Shown here in pieces: positions 1 to 7,845 of a stretch of DNA of 56,470 nt. The notes below the pieces were generated by a model. It was not told the DNA's origin. It did not search any database and saw only the letters and a program-made list of their open reading frames with translations. This DNA is from Lactobacillus kimbladii (GTDB lineage: Bacteria > Bacillota > Bacilli > Lactobacillales > Lactobacillaceae): NCBI RefSeq assembly GCF_014323605.1, contig NZ_SCMB01000008.1, forward strand, positions 1 through 56,470, written 5' to 3'. The stretch's first letter is position 1, and the number at the start of each line of letters is the position of its first letter. Both the position numbers and the translations under genes were made by a program.

Positions 1-80
1 AGCTAAAGAGGTTTGGTGGGATAAGTATTTACTGCAAATTTCCATTTTCAAAGTAGTTGAATATTTAGTCATGAAAAAAG
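1..80. other. Left-edge sequence, nothing recognised
   Basis: These bases lie outside the left inverted repeat of the IS3-family element. One plus-strand frame stays open from position 2 into the element, but its residues match no family I know. I see no promoter, terminator or repeat here. Confidence 0.3.
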
Positions 81-158
81 TGCTCCTAATAGTCAGATTA
101 ATGTCTAACTATTATGGAGCACTTCAAATTAAGACAAATTAATTTTGAGGTTTTTATT

Positions 159-672
159 ATGTCTAAATTATCTAAGCAAGACAAAATTGATATCTATAAT
201 CTATGGAAAAACTATCAGGTTGGTTCTGGAGAATTAAGTCGCAGATATGATGTAAATATTAGTGTACTTAACTACTTAGTTGCTTTAATCGATCGCCATG
301 GTTTTAGTATCCTCAATAAATCCTACATTACTTATTCTGCAGAATTTAAAGAACAGGCTATTAGACGTGTCATAGTTAATCATGAGTCTTTGTACAGTGT
401 TGCGCTGGACTTAGGACTTAAGAGTCCAGGTATACTGTTTAATTGGGTGCGCTCTTACAAAGAAAACGGGTATAATGTCATTATTAAACCGAAAGGACGC
501 CCTCGTCATGAAAGCCAAAAACAAGCTGATCAAGCAGGAAAATCACCGCTTAAAGCAAGAAAACCAAGCCTTACGCCAAGCGAACTTAAAACTTACTATC
601 GAGAACGAATTTGTAAAAAAATTGCACGTCTTAGTCAACCAAAGGAACAAGAACCAAAAGCCGAAGAAATAG
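159..672 (+). pseudogene. IS3-family orfA, frameshifted before its leucine zipper
   Basis: OrfA is the DNA-binding and dimerisation subunit of IS3 transposases. The first part, from ATG 159 behind a GAGG site, has two helix-turn-helix segments (SKQDKIDIYNLWKNYQ; YSAEFKEQAIRRVIVN) and reaches a GRPRHE motif near base 512. The coiled coil expected next (KNKLIKQENHRLKQENQALR) is present but in the +1 frame, ending at TAG 670-672. A one-base loss (or two-base gain) near 508-520 has therefore separated the two halves. As a result the N-terminal half is now in the same frame as orfB, giving an uninterrupted 114-1553 frame that reads the zipper region as nonsense. A normal OrfA can probably not be made. 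Confidence 0.7.
615..621 (+). other. Programmed -1 frameshift heptamer of the IS3 element
   Basis: Seven A residues form an A_AAA_AAA slippery site, in phase with the OrfA zipper frame (codons 616-618 and 619-621). Slipping back one base moves the ribosome into the orfB frame (AAA AAA ATT GCA). IS3-family elements commonly make OrfAB transposase this way. Placement and phase are seen directly; the function is inferred. Confidence 0.7.
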
Positions 673-1553
673 CTGCGGCAGTTACCCAGCTAAGACGTGA
701 ACTTAAAGTCAGTGTAACTTTTATTCTTGAAACTATTAACGCCAATCCTGATCTGCCGCACATGTCACGCAGTAATTATTACTACACCATTAATAAGAAA
801 GATAAAGATGCAAAAAATCAACCGTTAATGACCTTAATACGCAAAATATATGAAGATAACAAACATCATTATGGCTATCGCCGTGTTGCTCAAACAATTC
901 AAAATTTAGGTATTAAAGTTAATCATAAAAAGATCCAAAGATTAATGACTAAAATGAAATTATATGGTATTAGAATCAAGGGCTGGCGGAAGTACAACAG
1001 CTATCGCGGCAGTCAAGGTCCAATTAAGCCTGATTTAATTAGACGTAACTTCTTCTCTATTTTACCTGATCGTAAATGGTATTCTGATGTGACTGAATTT
1101 AAGCTTAACGGTCAAAAAACATACTTGTCGCCAATTATTGATGGCTGCACGCAGGAAATTATTTCTTACACGATTTCCCGCAGTCCTAATTTAAAGCAAA
1201 CAATGGACATGTTAAAGTTAGCTTGGCAGAAACATCCAGCATTAAATGGCTTAGTCTTTCATACCGATCAAGGCTGGCAGTATCAGCACGCATCATTTCA
1301 GGCATGGCTTAAGAATCATGGTGTTGAGCAATCAATGTCACGTAAGGGGAATTCCTTAGATGATGGGTTAATGGAAGGCTTCTTTGGCATTTTAAAGAGA
1401 GAAATGTTTTATGGGTTTGAAAAAAATTTTAAGAATCTAACTGAATTAGAACAGGCGATCAGAGAATATATCGATTATTACAATAATGAAAGAATCAAAA
1501 TAAAATTAAAAGGACTAGCCCCGATAAAATATCGGGAACTAGTCCTAAGTTAA
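615..1553 (+). CDS. IS3-family transposase OrfB (DDE catalytic subunit)
   Basis: Catalytic half of the IS3-family transposase, normally produced as an OrfAB fusion by frameshifting. From the N-terminus it has an HTH_21-like segment (MTLIRKIYEDNKHHYGYRR, then NHKKIQRLM), followed by an rve integrase core. The catalytic residues are visible: D in WYSDVTEFK, D in FHTDQGWQY and E in DDGLMEGFFGILKRE. The C-terminus YYNNERIKIKLKGLAP is typical of the family. This part has no internal stop or frame break. Because orfA is damaged, the reading frame is also open upstream in phase (114-1553), so the 479-residue product lacks a proper zipper. Whether it is active is unknown. Confidence 0.8.
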   Translation, partial: KKIARLSQPKEQEPKAEEIAAAVTQLRRELKVSVTFILETINANPDLPHMSRSNYYYTINKKDKDAKNQPLMTLIRKIYEDNKHHYGYRRVAQTIQNLGIKVNHKKIQRLMTKMKLYGIRIKGWRKYNSYRGSQGPIKPDLIRRNFFSILPDRKWYSDVTEFKLNGQKTYLSPIIDGCTQEIISYTISRSPNLKQTMDMLKLAWQKHPALNGLVFHTDQGWQYQHASFQAWLKNHGVEQSMSRKGNSLDDGLMEGFFGILKREMFYGFEKNFKNLTELEQAIREYIDYYNNERIKIKLKGLAPIKYRELVLS

Positions 1554-1619
1554 AGTTTAATAATCTGTCCTAATTTTAGAGTTCAGATTAATTTTTTTAA
1601 TATCTGATTTTAAAAAATC

Positions 1620-1944
1620 TATGAAGCAGATGAGTTTCAGTTAACAGAACTGATTAAGCTAGCTAAAACTAAGAGCGGGATCCAAAGACAGGTGCAATAT
1701 AACCCCAACTGGCAATATTTAAAAGAAAAAGCCAAACAAACTCTTCAAAGTGACGAAGGTAAACGTATCTATGGGTGTAAAAAATAGATGTCGAGCCAGT
1801 CTTTGGGCATATGAAGAGTGTATTTGGTATGCGAAGAACACACTTGCGAGGCAAGAAAAAAATAGATCAAGTATTTCTAAAGAGAAATTCTTGGTCTATA
1901 TTTTTTTGTCTAATAAGCTAGTTTTTTCCCAGACTCGAATCTAA
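1620..1944 (+). pseudogene. IS1182-like transposase 3' remnant
   Basis: Decayed end of a DDE transposase. In one frame 1620-1785 reads YEADEFQLTELIKL, later GKRIYGCKK and then a stop. The next segment, in another frame (about 1786-1860), reads DVEPVFGHMKSVFGMRR followed by THLRGKKK. The latter matches the C-terminal DVEPVFG block of IS1182-type transposases. A third frame ends LSNKLVFSQTRI at 1944. At least two frame breaks make it non-functional. The 5' part is missing, cut off by the IS3-family element to the left. From 1945 to 2217 I see only AT-rich sequence with a 7-bp inverted repeat at 2185-2200 and no gene. Confidence 0.65.
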
Positions 1945-2217
1945 TTTACTATTTATCTTTATCAACAAATTTGACAAAGCGTCAAAAATTCAATTCTGTT
2001 GTCGATCTCAACTTTAATTATAAAAGAAAAAGTAAATAAAAATATCATCATACTTTTACCTACTATCTACTTTAAGATGTTTGACAACTAACTCTTAATT
2101 TTAGAAAAGGCTTAGTTACGTATATTTTCTTATAAAATGCTAATATATCACGAAAGATAAGAAAACCCACCTTTAGCTTTTAATTTTACATCTATGTAAA
2201 TCTAATATTTTAAAATT

Positions 2218-3420
2218 TTAGTTCACCTTACCAAAAATTAAAACAGCATTAGTACCACCGAAAGCAAAAGAATTAGACATTACATAATTTTTTAAACTAC
2301 TATTACTTCTTAATAGCATATTAGAAAAATTTTCTGATGTATTATCTAAATTTGTATTATTAATTCCAAATTGCTGTATGCATATGCCTTTTTCTAACAT
2401 TTTCATACATAGTAAAGCTTCTAATGTACCAGAACCTCCAAGCATATGACCAAAAATTGCCTTTGTAGAAGAAACTTTAGTTTTATTACTAGAAAAAATA
2501 GATGAAATTGCATTAGCTTCTTCTCTATCATTAGCTATCGTAGAAGTTCCATGAGCATTTATATATGCTACCTGTTGTGCATCAATTTTAGCATCTAAAA
2601 TTGCTTGTTTCATCGCTAATATCATACCCTCACTACTTGGTGCAACTAAAGATAGCCCATCTGAATAATTGCCATAGCCTAATATTTCTCCATAAATTCT
2701 AGCATTCCTTTTTAAAGCATGACCCATATTTTCCAAAATAATAGTAGAAGCACCTTCAGACATAACAAAGCCTGACCTATTGTTCATAAACGGCACAGAA
2801 GCTTTATCTAAATCTTGATTATCTGATAACACGCCTAATTTTTTAAATGCTTCTATTGCTTCATCATTTAAGCAAGATTCTGCTCCTATAACAATACCAA
2901 CATCGGCATCACCATTTTGTAGTTTTCTAAATGTTTCCCCTATACTCACACTACCGGAAGCACATGCTGCACTATATGTTGTAATACTTCCATGAATTCC
3001 CAATTTAATTGATAGATTTGACGCTATCATATTAGGTAACATTTTAATTATAGTCCTAATACCTATTGCTTTAATAGACTTTTGAGTGGCTTTCTTGGTT
3101 TCTTCAACTGTGGTGTTAACCCCACCAATTGAAGTTCCAACTCCTATAATTGCTCTATCTAAATCTTTTTGTAAAAGTGCACTATCATTAACAGCTTCCA
3201 TAGTCGAAACCATTGCTAATTGTGAAACACGATCCTGATATCTTTGTTCTCTTTTTGACAAAAAATCAGACAGTTCTGCTCTTACTCGACTAATAGTAAC
3301 ATTTAATTTTTCATAGTATTCAAAATTATTATTACCTTTTTGAGCTGCTTCCCAAGTTGAAATAACATTATTACCTAAGGGATTAATTGTTCCTAAACCA
3401 GTTACAACTACTCGATTCAA
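2218..3420 (-). CDS. Beta-ketoacyl-ACP synthase, FabF/KAS II-like
   Basis: Condensing enzyme that would extend an acyl chain on ACP by decarboxylative Claisen condensation. The 400-residue length matches FabF-type ketosynthases. The catalytic triad is complete: Cys153 in SAACASG, His290 in INAHGTS and His325 in IFGHMLGG, with the conserved Lys320 just before. The C-terminal FGGTNA loop is also present. The start is TTG, fixed by the family's usual N-terminus (MNRVVVTGLG); it follows the stop codon of the upstream reductase with no gap, so translation is probably coupled. It is the last gene of the four-gene operon. The sequence is strongly AT-rich with many ATA codons, unlike the flanking housekeeping genes. 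It is probably a dedicated biosynthetic ketosynthase, since other fab genes are absent here; a duplicate housekeeping FabF is possible but less likely. Confidence 0.85.
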   Translation of the reverse strand: MNRVVVTGLGTINPLGNNVISTWEAAQKGNNNFEYYEKLNVTISRVRAELSDFLSKREQRYQDRVSQLAMVSTMEAVNDSALLQKDLDRAIIGVGTSIGGVNTTVEETKKATQKSIKAIGIRTIIKMLPNMIASNLSIKLGIHGSITTYSAACASGSVSIGETFRKLQNGDADVGIVIGAESCLNDEAIEAFKKLGVLSDNQDLDKASVPFMNNRSGFVMSEGASTIILENMGHALKRNARIYGEILGYGNYSDGLSLVAPSSEGMILAMKQAILDAKIDAQQVAYINAHGTSTIANDREEANAISSIFSSNKTKVSSTKAIFGHMLGGSGTLEALLCMKMLEKGICIQQFGINNTNLDNTSENFSNMLLRSNSSLKNYVMSNSFAFGGTNAVLIFGKVN

Positions 3421-4014
3421 TTAGTTTTCACCAACCCATTCAATCACATAATTAGCTATCTTTTCTAAATATTTATTTCTTCTACTTATACTACTATGAT
3501 CAATACTTCCAAAATTTTTCCATACTCGCTTTTGGAAATTAAGCTGTTTAAGTGTACTGTTAATAAAAACTCCTTTAATAGCATTGCCACAAAACATTTT
3601 CAAATAAAATGTCGGAGAAGTCGAAGTCGTAAGAATCAAAGTCTTTTTTATATTTTTAAGGTTTCCTATTACTCCCGTACTGCCTACATTGTAAGCAAAG
3701 TCCTTTTTCATTATTTTATCAATAAACCCCTTTATAATGGCTGGAGTATCATTCCACCATACTGGGAAAATAAATATAACTTTATCTGTACTTTTGATGA
3801 TCTTCTGATACTTACTAACTAAAGGATCAATTGTCTTTCCAACACTAAATAAAGATAGTTCTTCAGTGGAATATGTTGGATCAAATTTATCATTATACAA
3901 ATCTATAACTTCATAATCTTCTTTATTATTTATCAATGCTTCTGTAACCTTATTAAGTATTGCATGGTTAAAGCTTCTTATATAAGGATGTGCGTATATT
4001 ATGGTAGTTTTCAT
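3421..4014 (-). CDS. Flavodoxin-fold NAD(P)H oxidoreductase
   Basis: A 197-residue protein of the Flavodoxin_2 family (NQO/KefF/MdaB type), which transfers two electrons from NAD(P)H to quinones or enones through bound FMN or FAD. The N-terminal TIIYAHPYIRSFNHAI is the flavin-phosphate loop. FIFPVWWNDTPAIIKGFID (residues about 100-120) is the diagnostic family motif. Its ATG overlaps the stop of the preceding oxoamine synthase gene (TAATG). Its place between a PLP condensing enzyme and a ketosynthase suggests that it reduces a pathway intermediate; this is inference. A general quinone reductase role cannot be excluded. Confidence 0.8.
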   Translation of the reverse strand: MKTTIIYAHPYIRSFNHAILNKVTEALINNKEDYEVIDLYNDKFDPTYSTEELSLFSVGKTIDPLVSKYQKIIKSTDKVIFIFPVWWNDTPAIIKGFIDKIMKKDFAYNVGSTGVIGNLKNIKKTLILTTSTSPTFYLKMFCGNAIKGVFINSTLKQLNFQKRVWKNFGSIDHSSISRRNKYLEKIANYVIEWVGEN

Positions 4015-5111
4015 TACATAGCCTCTTTTGCCTTAAATTCTCGGAGAATATGTAAAGTATCTTTTATATTTTTATCAGTATGCATACTAGAGACAAAAAA
4101 TCTAATTCTTGCCTCACTTTCTTTTACTGCTGGATAGATTATTGGTAAAGCATTTATACCATTAAATCGAAGAAATTTTGAAAGCTTCATAGCTTTTTCA
4201 GATTCTCCTAAAATTATTGGTATTATAGGTGTGTCCTTACTATTTCCTGTATCATAACCTAAATTTTTAATTTCATTTAATAAAATTTTTGAATTTCGCT
4301 TAAGCGATTTCAATCTACTTTGATCGCTTTTAAATATATTAATAGCAGCTAAAGCACTTGCAGTATTAGCTGGCGTAATACCTGCGCTAAAAACAAAGCC
4401 AGGTGAATTATACTTTAAATAATTTATAAGAGTTTTGCTACCAGCTATATAGCTTCCACAGCTAGCACAAGTTTTACTTAAAGTTCCCATTAAAATATCA
4501 ATATTTTTCGGATCAATATCAAAATAATCACAGATGCCAGCTCCTCTTTTTCCAACTGTTCCAAATGAATGAGCTTCATCTATCATTAAAATACAACCAT
4601 ATTTCTCTTTTAATTCAAGTAATTTAGGCAGATTACAAATGTCACCATCCATGGAATAAGCACCCTCAACAATTAACAAGGTACGCCTATAATTATCTCT
4701 TAATCTCTTTAATACTTTTTCTAAAGATACCATATCATTGTGCTTAAATGAGCGTCTCATTGCATGCGAAAGCTTCGCTCCTTCAACTATACTATTATGA
4801 GCAAGTTCATCATGAACAATCAAATCTTTTTCATTAACAATATTACCAATCATGTTTACATTTGTACTATGTCCACCTACTTGTACAATGGAATCTTCCG
4901 TACCTAAAAATTGTGCAATCGCATGTTCTAAATCTTCATGAATTTTTAGCTCTCCTCCTAATAGCCTACTACCAGACACAGATGTTCCATACTTGTCTAT
5001 AGCAACTTTAGCAGCTTCTTTTACATTACTATCACCATTTAATCCCAAGTAGTTATATGTAGAATAATTTATATATGTTTTGCCTCCTTCATTTATATAA
5101 TTAGTAGGCAC
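4014..5111 (-). CDS. Alpha-oxoamine synthase (PLP; AONS/KBL/SPT-like)
   Basis: Fold-type I PLP enzyme that condenses an amino acid with an acyl thioester, with loss of CO2, to give an alpha-aminoketone. Visible residues: His105 (DELAHNS), expected to stack on PLP; the FKHND motif at 122-126; Asp178 in MIDEAHSFGTVG, which binds the pyridine nitrogen; and Lys213 in GTLSKTCAS, the Schiff-base lysine. It has 365 codons from GTG 5111, shorter at the N-terminus than relatives (usually near 390-400). The missing N-terminal stretch is encoded at the end of the upstream ACP gene in another frame. The GTG touches an AAGGA sequence with no spacer, so free initiation looks poor. It is not bioF: no biotin gene lies nearby, and the ACP beside it suggests an ACP-bound acyl donor. 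Confidence 0.85.
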   Translation of the reverse strand: MPTNYINEGGKTYINYSTYNYLGLNGDSNVKEAAKVAIDKYGTSVSGSRLLGGELKIHEDLEHAIAQFLGTEDSIVQVGGHSTNVNMIGNIVNEKDLIVHDELAHNSIVEGAKLSHAMRRSFKHNDMVSLEKVLKRLRDNYRRTLLIVEGAYSMDGDICNLPKLLELKEKYGCILMIDEAHSFGTVGKRGAGICDYFDIDPKNIDILMGTLSKTCASCGSYIAGSKTLINYLKYNSPGFVFSAGITPANTASALAAINIFKSDQSRLKSLKRNSKILLNEIKNLGYDTGNSKDTPIIPIILGESEKAMKLSKFLRFNGINALPIIYPAVKESEARIRFFVSSMHTDKNIKDTLHILREFKAKEAM

Positions 5112-5476
5112 TCCTTCATCCTAATAAAATATGGCACCTTATCTCCATACTTCTTTTGTATTTCGTCAAATTTAATTATTTCAGGAAATGAATTTATACT
5201 TGATACGTTTTTTTCATATTTTGATACATTAATACCTAATTCTTTCTGAATTATACTCCAAACCTCGCCTACGGTAATTTCCTCACTAAGTTCTTTATAA
5301 TCAATGGATTTTTCAGATAATCCATATTCAAACTCAATTGTCTGAATTAAATCAATCATCATTAATGAGTCAAAATCCATATCAACAATTAACTTATCAC
5401 TCTTTTTTATTGTTTCTTTATTTTCTCCAGATATCTCAGAAATTATATTGAGCAACTTACTGAATTCTTTTTCCAT
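5093..5476 (-). CDS. Acyl carrier protein with oxoamine-synthase-like tail
   Basis: The first about 80 residues are a carrier protein with the 4'-phosphopantetheine attachment Ser37 in DFDSLMMIDL. The remainder (FPEIIKFDEIQKKYGDKVPY, then FIRMKE) looks like the N-terminal helix and PYFR-type strand of alpha-oxoamine synthases. The frame then ends at TAA after ECLLII. A -1 shift at AAGGAG would continue into the next gene as MKE-VPTNYINEGG. An ancestral ACP-synthase fusion, as in prodiginine-type enzymes, has therefore probably been split. Start ATG 5476 has a GAAGGGA site ten bases upstream. It is the first gene of the operon. Confidence 0.8.
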   Translation of the reverse strand: MEKEFSKLLNIISEISGENKETIKKSDKLIVDMDFDSLMMIDLIQTIEFEYGLSEKSIDYKELSEEITVGEVWSIIQKELGINVSKYEKNVSSINSFPEIIKFDEIQKKYGDKVPYFIRMKECLLII

Positions 5477-5490
5477 AGTTAAATCCCTTC

Positions 5491-5507
5491 TAAATAAATT
5501 TTATTTA
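5491..5507. promoter_or_regulatory. 17-bp inverted repeat in the ACP operon leader
   Basis: TAAATAAATTTTATTTA has two 8-bp arms around one central base. It lies just downstream of the predicted transcription start and upstream of the ribosome binding site. It is a possible operator, but AT-rich sequence makes chance palindromes common. Confidence 0.3.
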
Positions 5508-5515
5508 ACACAATG

Positions 5516-5524
5516 ATTATAACA
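5516..5524 (-). promoter_or_regulatory. Extended -10 promoter of the ACP operon
   Basis: On the minus strand TGTTATAAT is a perfect extended -10 element 40 bases upstream of the ACP start codon. The -35 position has no recognisable hexamer, which suggests a promoter relying on the TG extension or on an activator. Confidence 0.55.
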
Positions 5525-5544
5525 TTTTTATTATTTATATTAAT

Positions 5545-5564
5545 AACAGTTAATGTTAATTGTT
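5545..5564. promoter_or_regulatory. 20-bp palindrome upstream of the ACP operon promoter
   Basis: The arms AACAnTTAA and TTAAnTGTT are separated by two bases, each matching at 8 of 9 positions. The site sits just upstream of where a -35 box would be, a usual place for an activator site. No regulator gene lies in the cluster, so the binding protein is unknown. Confidence 0.35.
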
Positions 5565-5589
5565 AGCGTCAACTTTTTGTGTGTAATAA

Positions 5590-6325
5590 ACTTTTAGCCC
5601 TTACCTGCTGCTAGTTGCAGGTTTCACTTTTTAAATTATTTGCTCAGATAGTTCTAATATTTTACCGCCATTAATAATTCTTTGATGCCAGTAATGTGTC
5701 TTAACTGCTTCGTCAAAGTTTGCTTGAAAATGCTCATAATACTACATTTTTTACCTTAAAGTGCTGATCTTCACGCTTAATTTGCTACTCTTTAATAATT
5801 TTTATTTACTTTTCAAGCAAATACTTAGTTATATTACCACTTATATGACCTTCACCGCTGATAAGTAGTAGTCTGCGTATTTAAAATAGCTTGCCAGTTG
5901 CCTAAGATATAAGTTTTGACCTTCTTTAACATCTCGATTTGGGTAATGTTAAAGCTCGATCACTATAACGCGTTTTAAAATATAATTCTACTTTGTCGCG
6001 TTGACTGTTTAAAGCCCCAAGTGATATAAACAATAAGTGGCGGCTATTTTAGTATTAACAGCAGCCTTACGACAATATTTCAATAAGTGAAAGCAATTTA
6101 AAACAAGCTTACAATTAGGTAATATTTAACCCTTTCTCTAATCCAAGGTGCATCATCACTAGAAAGATAAAATTGCTTTGCTTGTGGCACAGTACTTGAT
6201 CTGGTTGGTTAGGCAGCCGTCGAGCTTTGAGGTGCACAATATTGGCGTAGCTGCTACATAAATAAATCATCAAATAATGCAATAAGTCTTTTTGCTTGTC
6301 TTCTTTCCCTTCTTTCGTCATCTTA
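5590..6325 (-). pseudogene. Decayed transposase, ISLre2/UPF0236-like
   Basis: Read on the minus strand, scattered fragments in all three frames recall an ISLre2/UPF0236-type transposase: FYLSSDDAPWIRERVKY, then LPNCKLVLNCFHLLKYCRKA, then VKTYILGNWQAILNTQ, then EGHISGNITKYLLEK. Many stops and frameshifts separate them. A last fragment near 5640-5740 (HYWHQRIINGGKILELSEQ) may belong to it or to another gene. The region is non-coding today. It forms the upstream border of the ACP operon and supports arrival by mobile DNA. The family name is inferred from short motifs only. Confidence 0.45.
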
Positions 6326-6358
6326 GTAACTATCCTTATTTTAAAATTGAATTGTTTT

Positions 6359-7108
6359 TATTGTCCTATGCTATTAATTTAAGAAATAAGCTGTTTTCTG
6401 CTATTCAAAGTATCGAAAATTATGATGATGACTTATCACCTAATGATTAATCATAAACGTGTCCAACGCTTAATGCGTGAGAACAATTTAGGAGCTAATA
6501 AATATAATCTGAGAGCCGATAAATATGATTCTTCAAAGGGTCCACAAAATAAGAAAGCTAAGAATCGGTTCCATCAAAAGTTTAAGACTGATAGACCATA
6601 TCAAAAGGTCGTAACTGATATTAGTGAATTTAGATATGGTAACATGACTATCCGTGATCGTGTATATTTATCGCCATTTAAGGACTTATTCAATGGTGAA
6701 ATTATTAGTTATACGATCACCGATCGTCCATTAACAAGATATGTTCTAGAAGGATTAGAGGGAGTGTTTACTGCAAGACAAAAGCTATTAAATTATCGAA
6801 TGATAATCCATAGTGATCAAGGAATTCAATATTAATCTAATCCATATCGACATGCTTTACGAAAACATAAAGTATTTCAAAGCATGTCACGAAGAGCTAC
6901 ATATCATGATAATGCAGCTATGGAAAGTTTCTTTCACATTATGAAAGTTGAAATGAATTATTTTACACATCACTTTGATACTAAGAAACAATTGGTTAAG
7001 GCAATAAAAGAATGGCTAAGTTATTACAATGAAGATAGAATTCGGCACAAACTAAAAGGCTTAACTCCGATTCAATATCGGAATCAAGCCTTAAGTAAAA
7101 TGATATAA
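6359..7108 (+). pseudogene. IS3-family orfB, truncated, one nonsense mutation
   Basis: C-terminal two thirds of an IS3-family transposase. 6422-6835 reads INHKRVQRLM, then VVTDISEFRYG and IIHSDQGIQY before TAA 6833-6835. The same frame resumes (SNPYRHALRKHK) and continues through DNAAMESFFHIMKVEMNY to the stop at 7108. The TAA most simply replaces a CAA glutamine codon. The DDE residues (TDIS, HSDQ, ESFFH) remain recognisable. The orfB start and all of orfA are missing or unreadable. It is related to, but distinct from, the element at 81-1585; it closely matches the partial copy at the right window edge. Confidence 0.75.
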
Positions 7109-7111
7109 AAC

Positions 7112-7139
7112 TAACGTCCAGTTTTAGGGGTTAGCTTCA
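7112..7139. repeat. Right inverted repeat of the truncated IS3 element
   Basis: Read from outside inward on the minus strand it begins TGAAGCTAACCCCTAAAAC, then TGGACGTTA. The same end, with four or five differences, occurs at 56222-56249, so both copies belong to one IS group. Confidence 0.65.
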
Positions 7140-7155
7140 GAATCTGCTGTTTTTA

Positions 7156-7845
7156 TTATTTGATATTTTGAAAGCGATCAATGTCCCTAGATTGAATAAC
7201 TGCAACAGTTCCTTTTTTAAATGATAATTCAAATTGATCTTTATTAGGTAAAAATTCATTCGAACTAAACGAGACAGGATTATTCCCGCTAAAATCTGTT
7301 AAATTATATTTAGCTCCCGTAATTTTTAAATTTTGAACAGCTGTTAATGGTATTACTCCAAAATATTTATAAGTTGGTAATTTTTCTATCAAATGTTGTC
7401 CGTTATTGTAGAATCTGATTGAATTTTGTTGGTCAATAAGTTCGATGCTTTCAGCAAACTGGTTAAATCCAGGTTTAAGAACCATAAATAAATTAGATAG
7501 AAAATGATCTAATCGCCCTCCAGTTGCTCCAAAAAGGCTTAAATGAGAAGCATGATAATCTATAAAAGCACATCTAATAACCATTTCAGCATCCGTCAAG
7601 TCTTTTTCTGGAAGAGAATACCTGATATCATTAACATTTTTTTCAATTGCAGCTAATTCATTTTTTTGCAATGAATCAAAATCTCCTTCAGCTAAATCGG
7701 CCTTTATACCCATTTCTTCTAAAAGATAAGTCCCACGATCAACTCCGATTATTAAATCGCCGTTTTTTTTGGCTGCTAAAAGCTGCTTTTTAAGATCATT
7801 AGGCCATAACTGTTTAGGAGCGCCTAGCAACGCCCATGCTTTCAT
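7156..7845 (-). CDS. thiN: Thiamine pyrophosphokinase
   Basis: Transfers pyrophosphate from ATP to thiamine to give thiamine diphosphate in the cytosol. At 229 residues it has normal length. Family motifs: GVDRG (34-38), GDFDSL (54-59), KDLTD (81-85) and GATGGRLDH (106-114), which form the catalytic and thiamine sites. Its ATG overlaps the end of rpe by four bases. The order rsgA-rpe-thiN is the usual Bacillota arrangement, so the call is firm. It is the last gene of the long minus-strand run; an IS remnant follows downstream. Confidence 0.93.
   Translation of the reverse strand: MKAWALLGAPKQLWPNDLKKQLLAAKKNGDLIIGVDRGTYLLEEMGIKADLAEGDFDSLQKNELAAIEKNVNDIRYSLPEKDLTDAEMVIRCAFIDYHASHLSLFGATGGRLDHFLSNLFMVLKPGFNQFAESIELIDQQNSIRFYNNGQHLIEKLPTYKYFGVIPLTAVQNLKITGAKYNLTDFSGNNPVSFSSNEFLPNKDQFELSFKKGTVAVIQSRDIDRFQNIK

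Larger units (their letters stand above)
81..1585 (+). mobile_element. IS3-family (IS150-like) insertion sequence
   Basis: An IS of about 1.5 kb with the orfA/orfB layout of the IS3 family. The proposed right end, read inward on the minus strand, begins TGAACTCTAAAATTAGGACA (1585-1566). The left end begins TGCTCCTAATAGTCAGATTA (81-100). The two align with small gaps and share CTC-TAA, TAG and CAGATTA blocks, so the ends are probable but not exact. I see no clear target-site duplication. A hairpin formed by 80-92 and 109-122 lies just inside the left end and could limit read-through translation. A fragment of a different IS follows directly on the right, so this element probably inserted into or beside it. 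Confidence 0.75.

Noticed and set aside
1750..1944. 64-codon plus-strand frame as a small gene
   Set aside because: It spans a frameshifted IS1182-like remnant; the conserved DVEPVFG block is in a neighbouring frame.
2185..2200. TTTACAT-CT-ATGTAAA repeat after the ketosynthase gene
   Set aside because: Weak AT stem with no T-run; it could end the operon but cannot be told from chance in such AT-rich DNA.
4014..5111. bioF or kbl as gene name for the oxoamine synthase
   Set aside because: No biotin or threonine-degradation genes nearby, and the linked carrier protein argues for an ACP-bound acyl donor; only the family level is safe.
5603..5622. ACCTGC-N8-GCAGGT hairpin
   Set aside because: The stem is six pairs only and no strong T-run follows directly, so a terminator or operator role is not supported.
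6115..6321. 68-codon minus-strand frame
   Set aside because: The better matches to a transposase lie in the other two frames of the same stretch, so this frame is an accident within a pseudogene.
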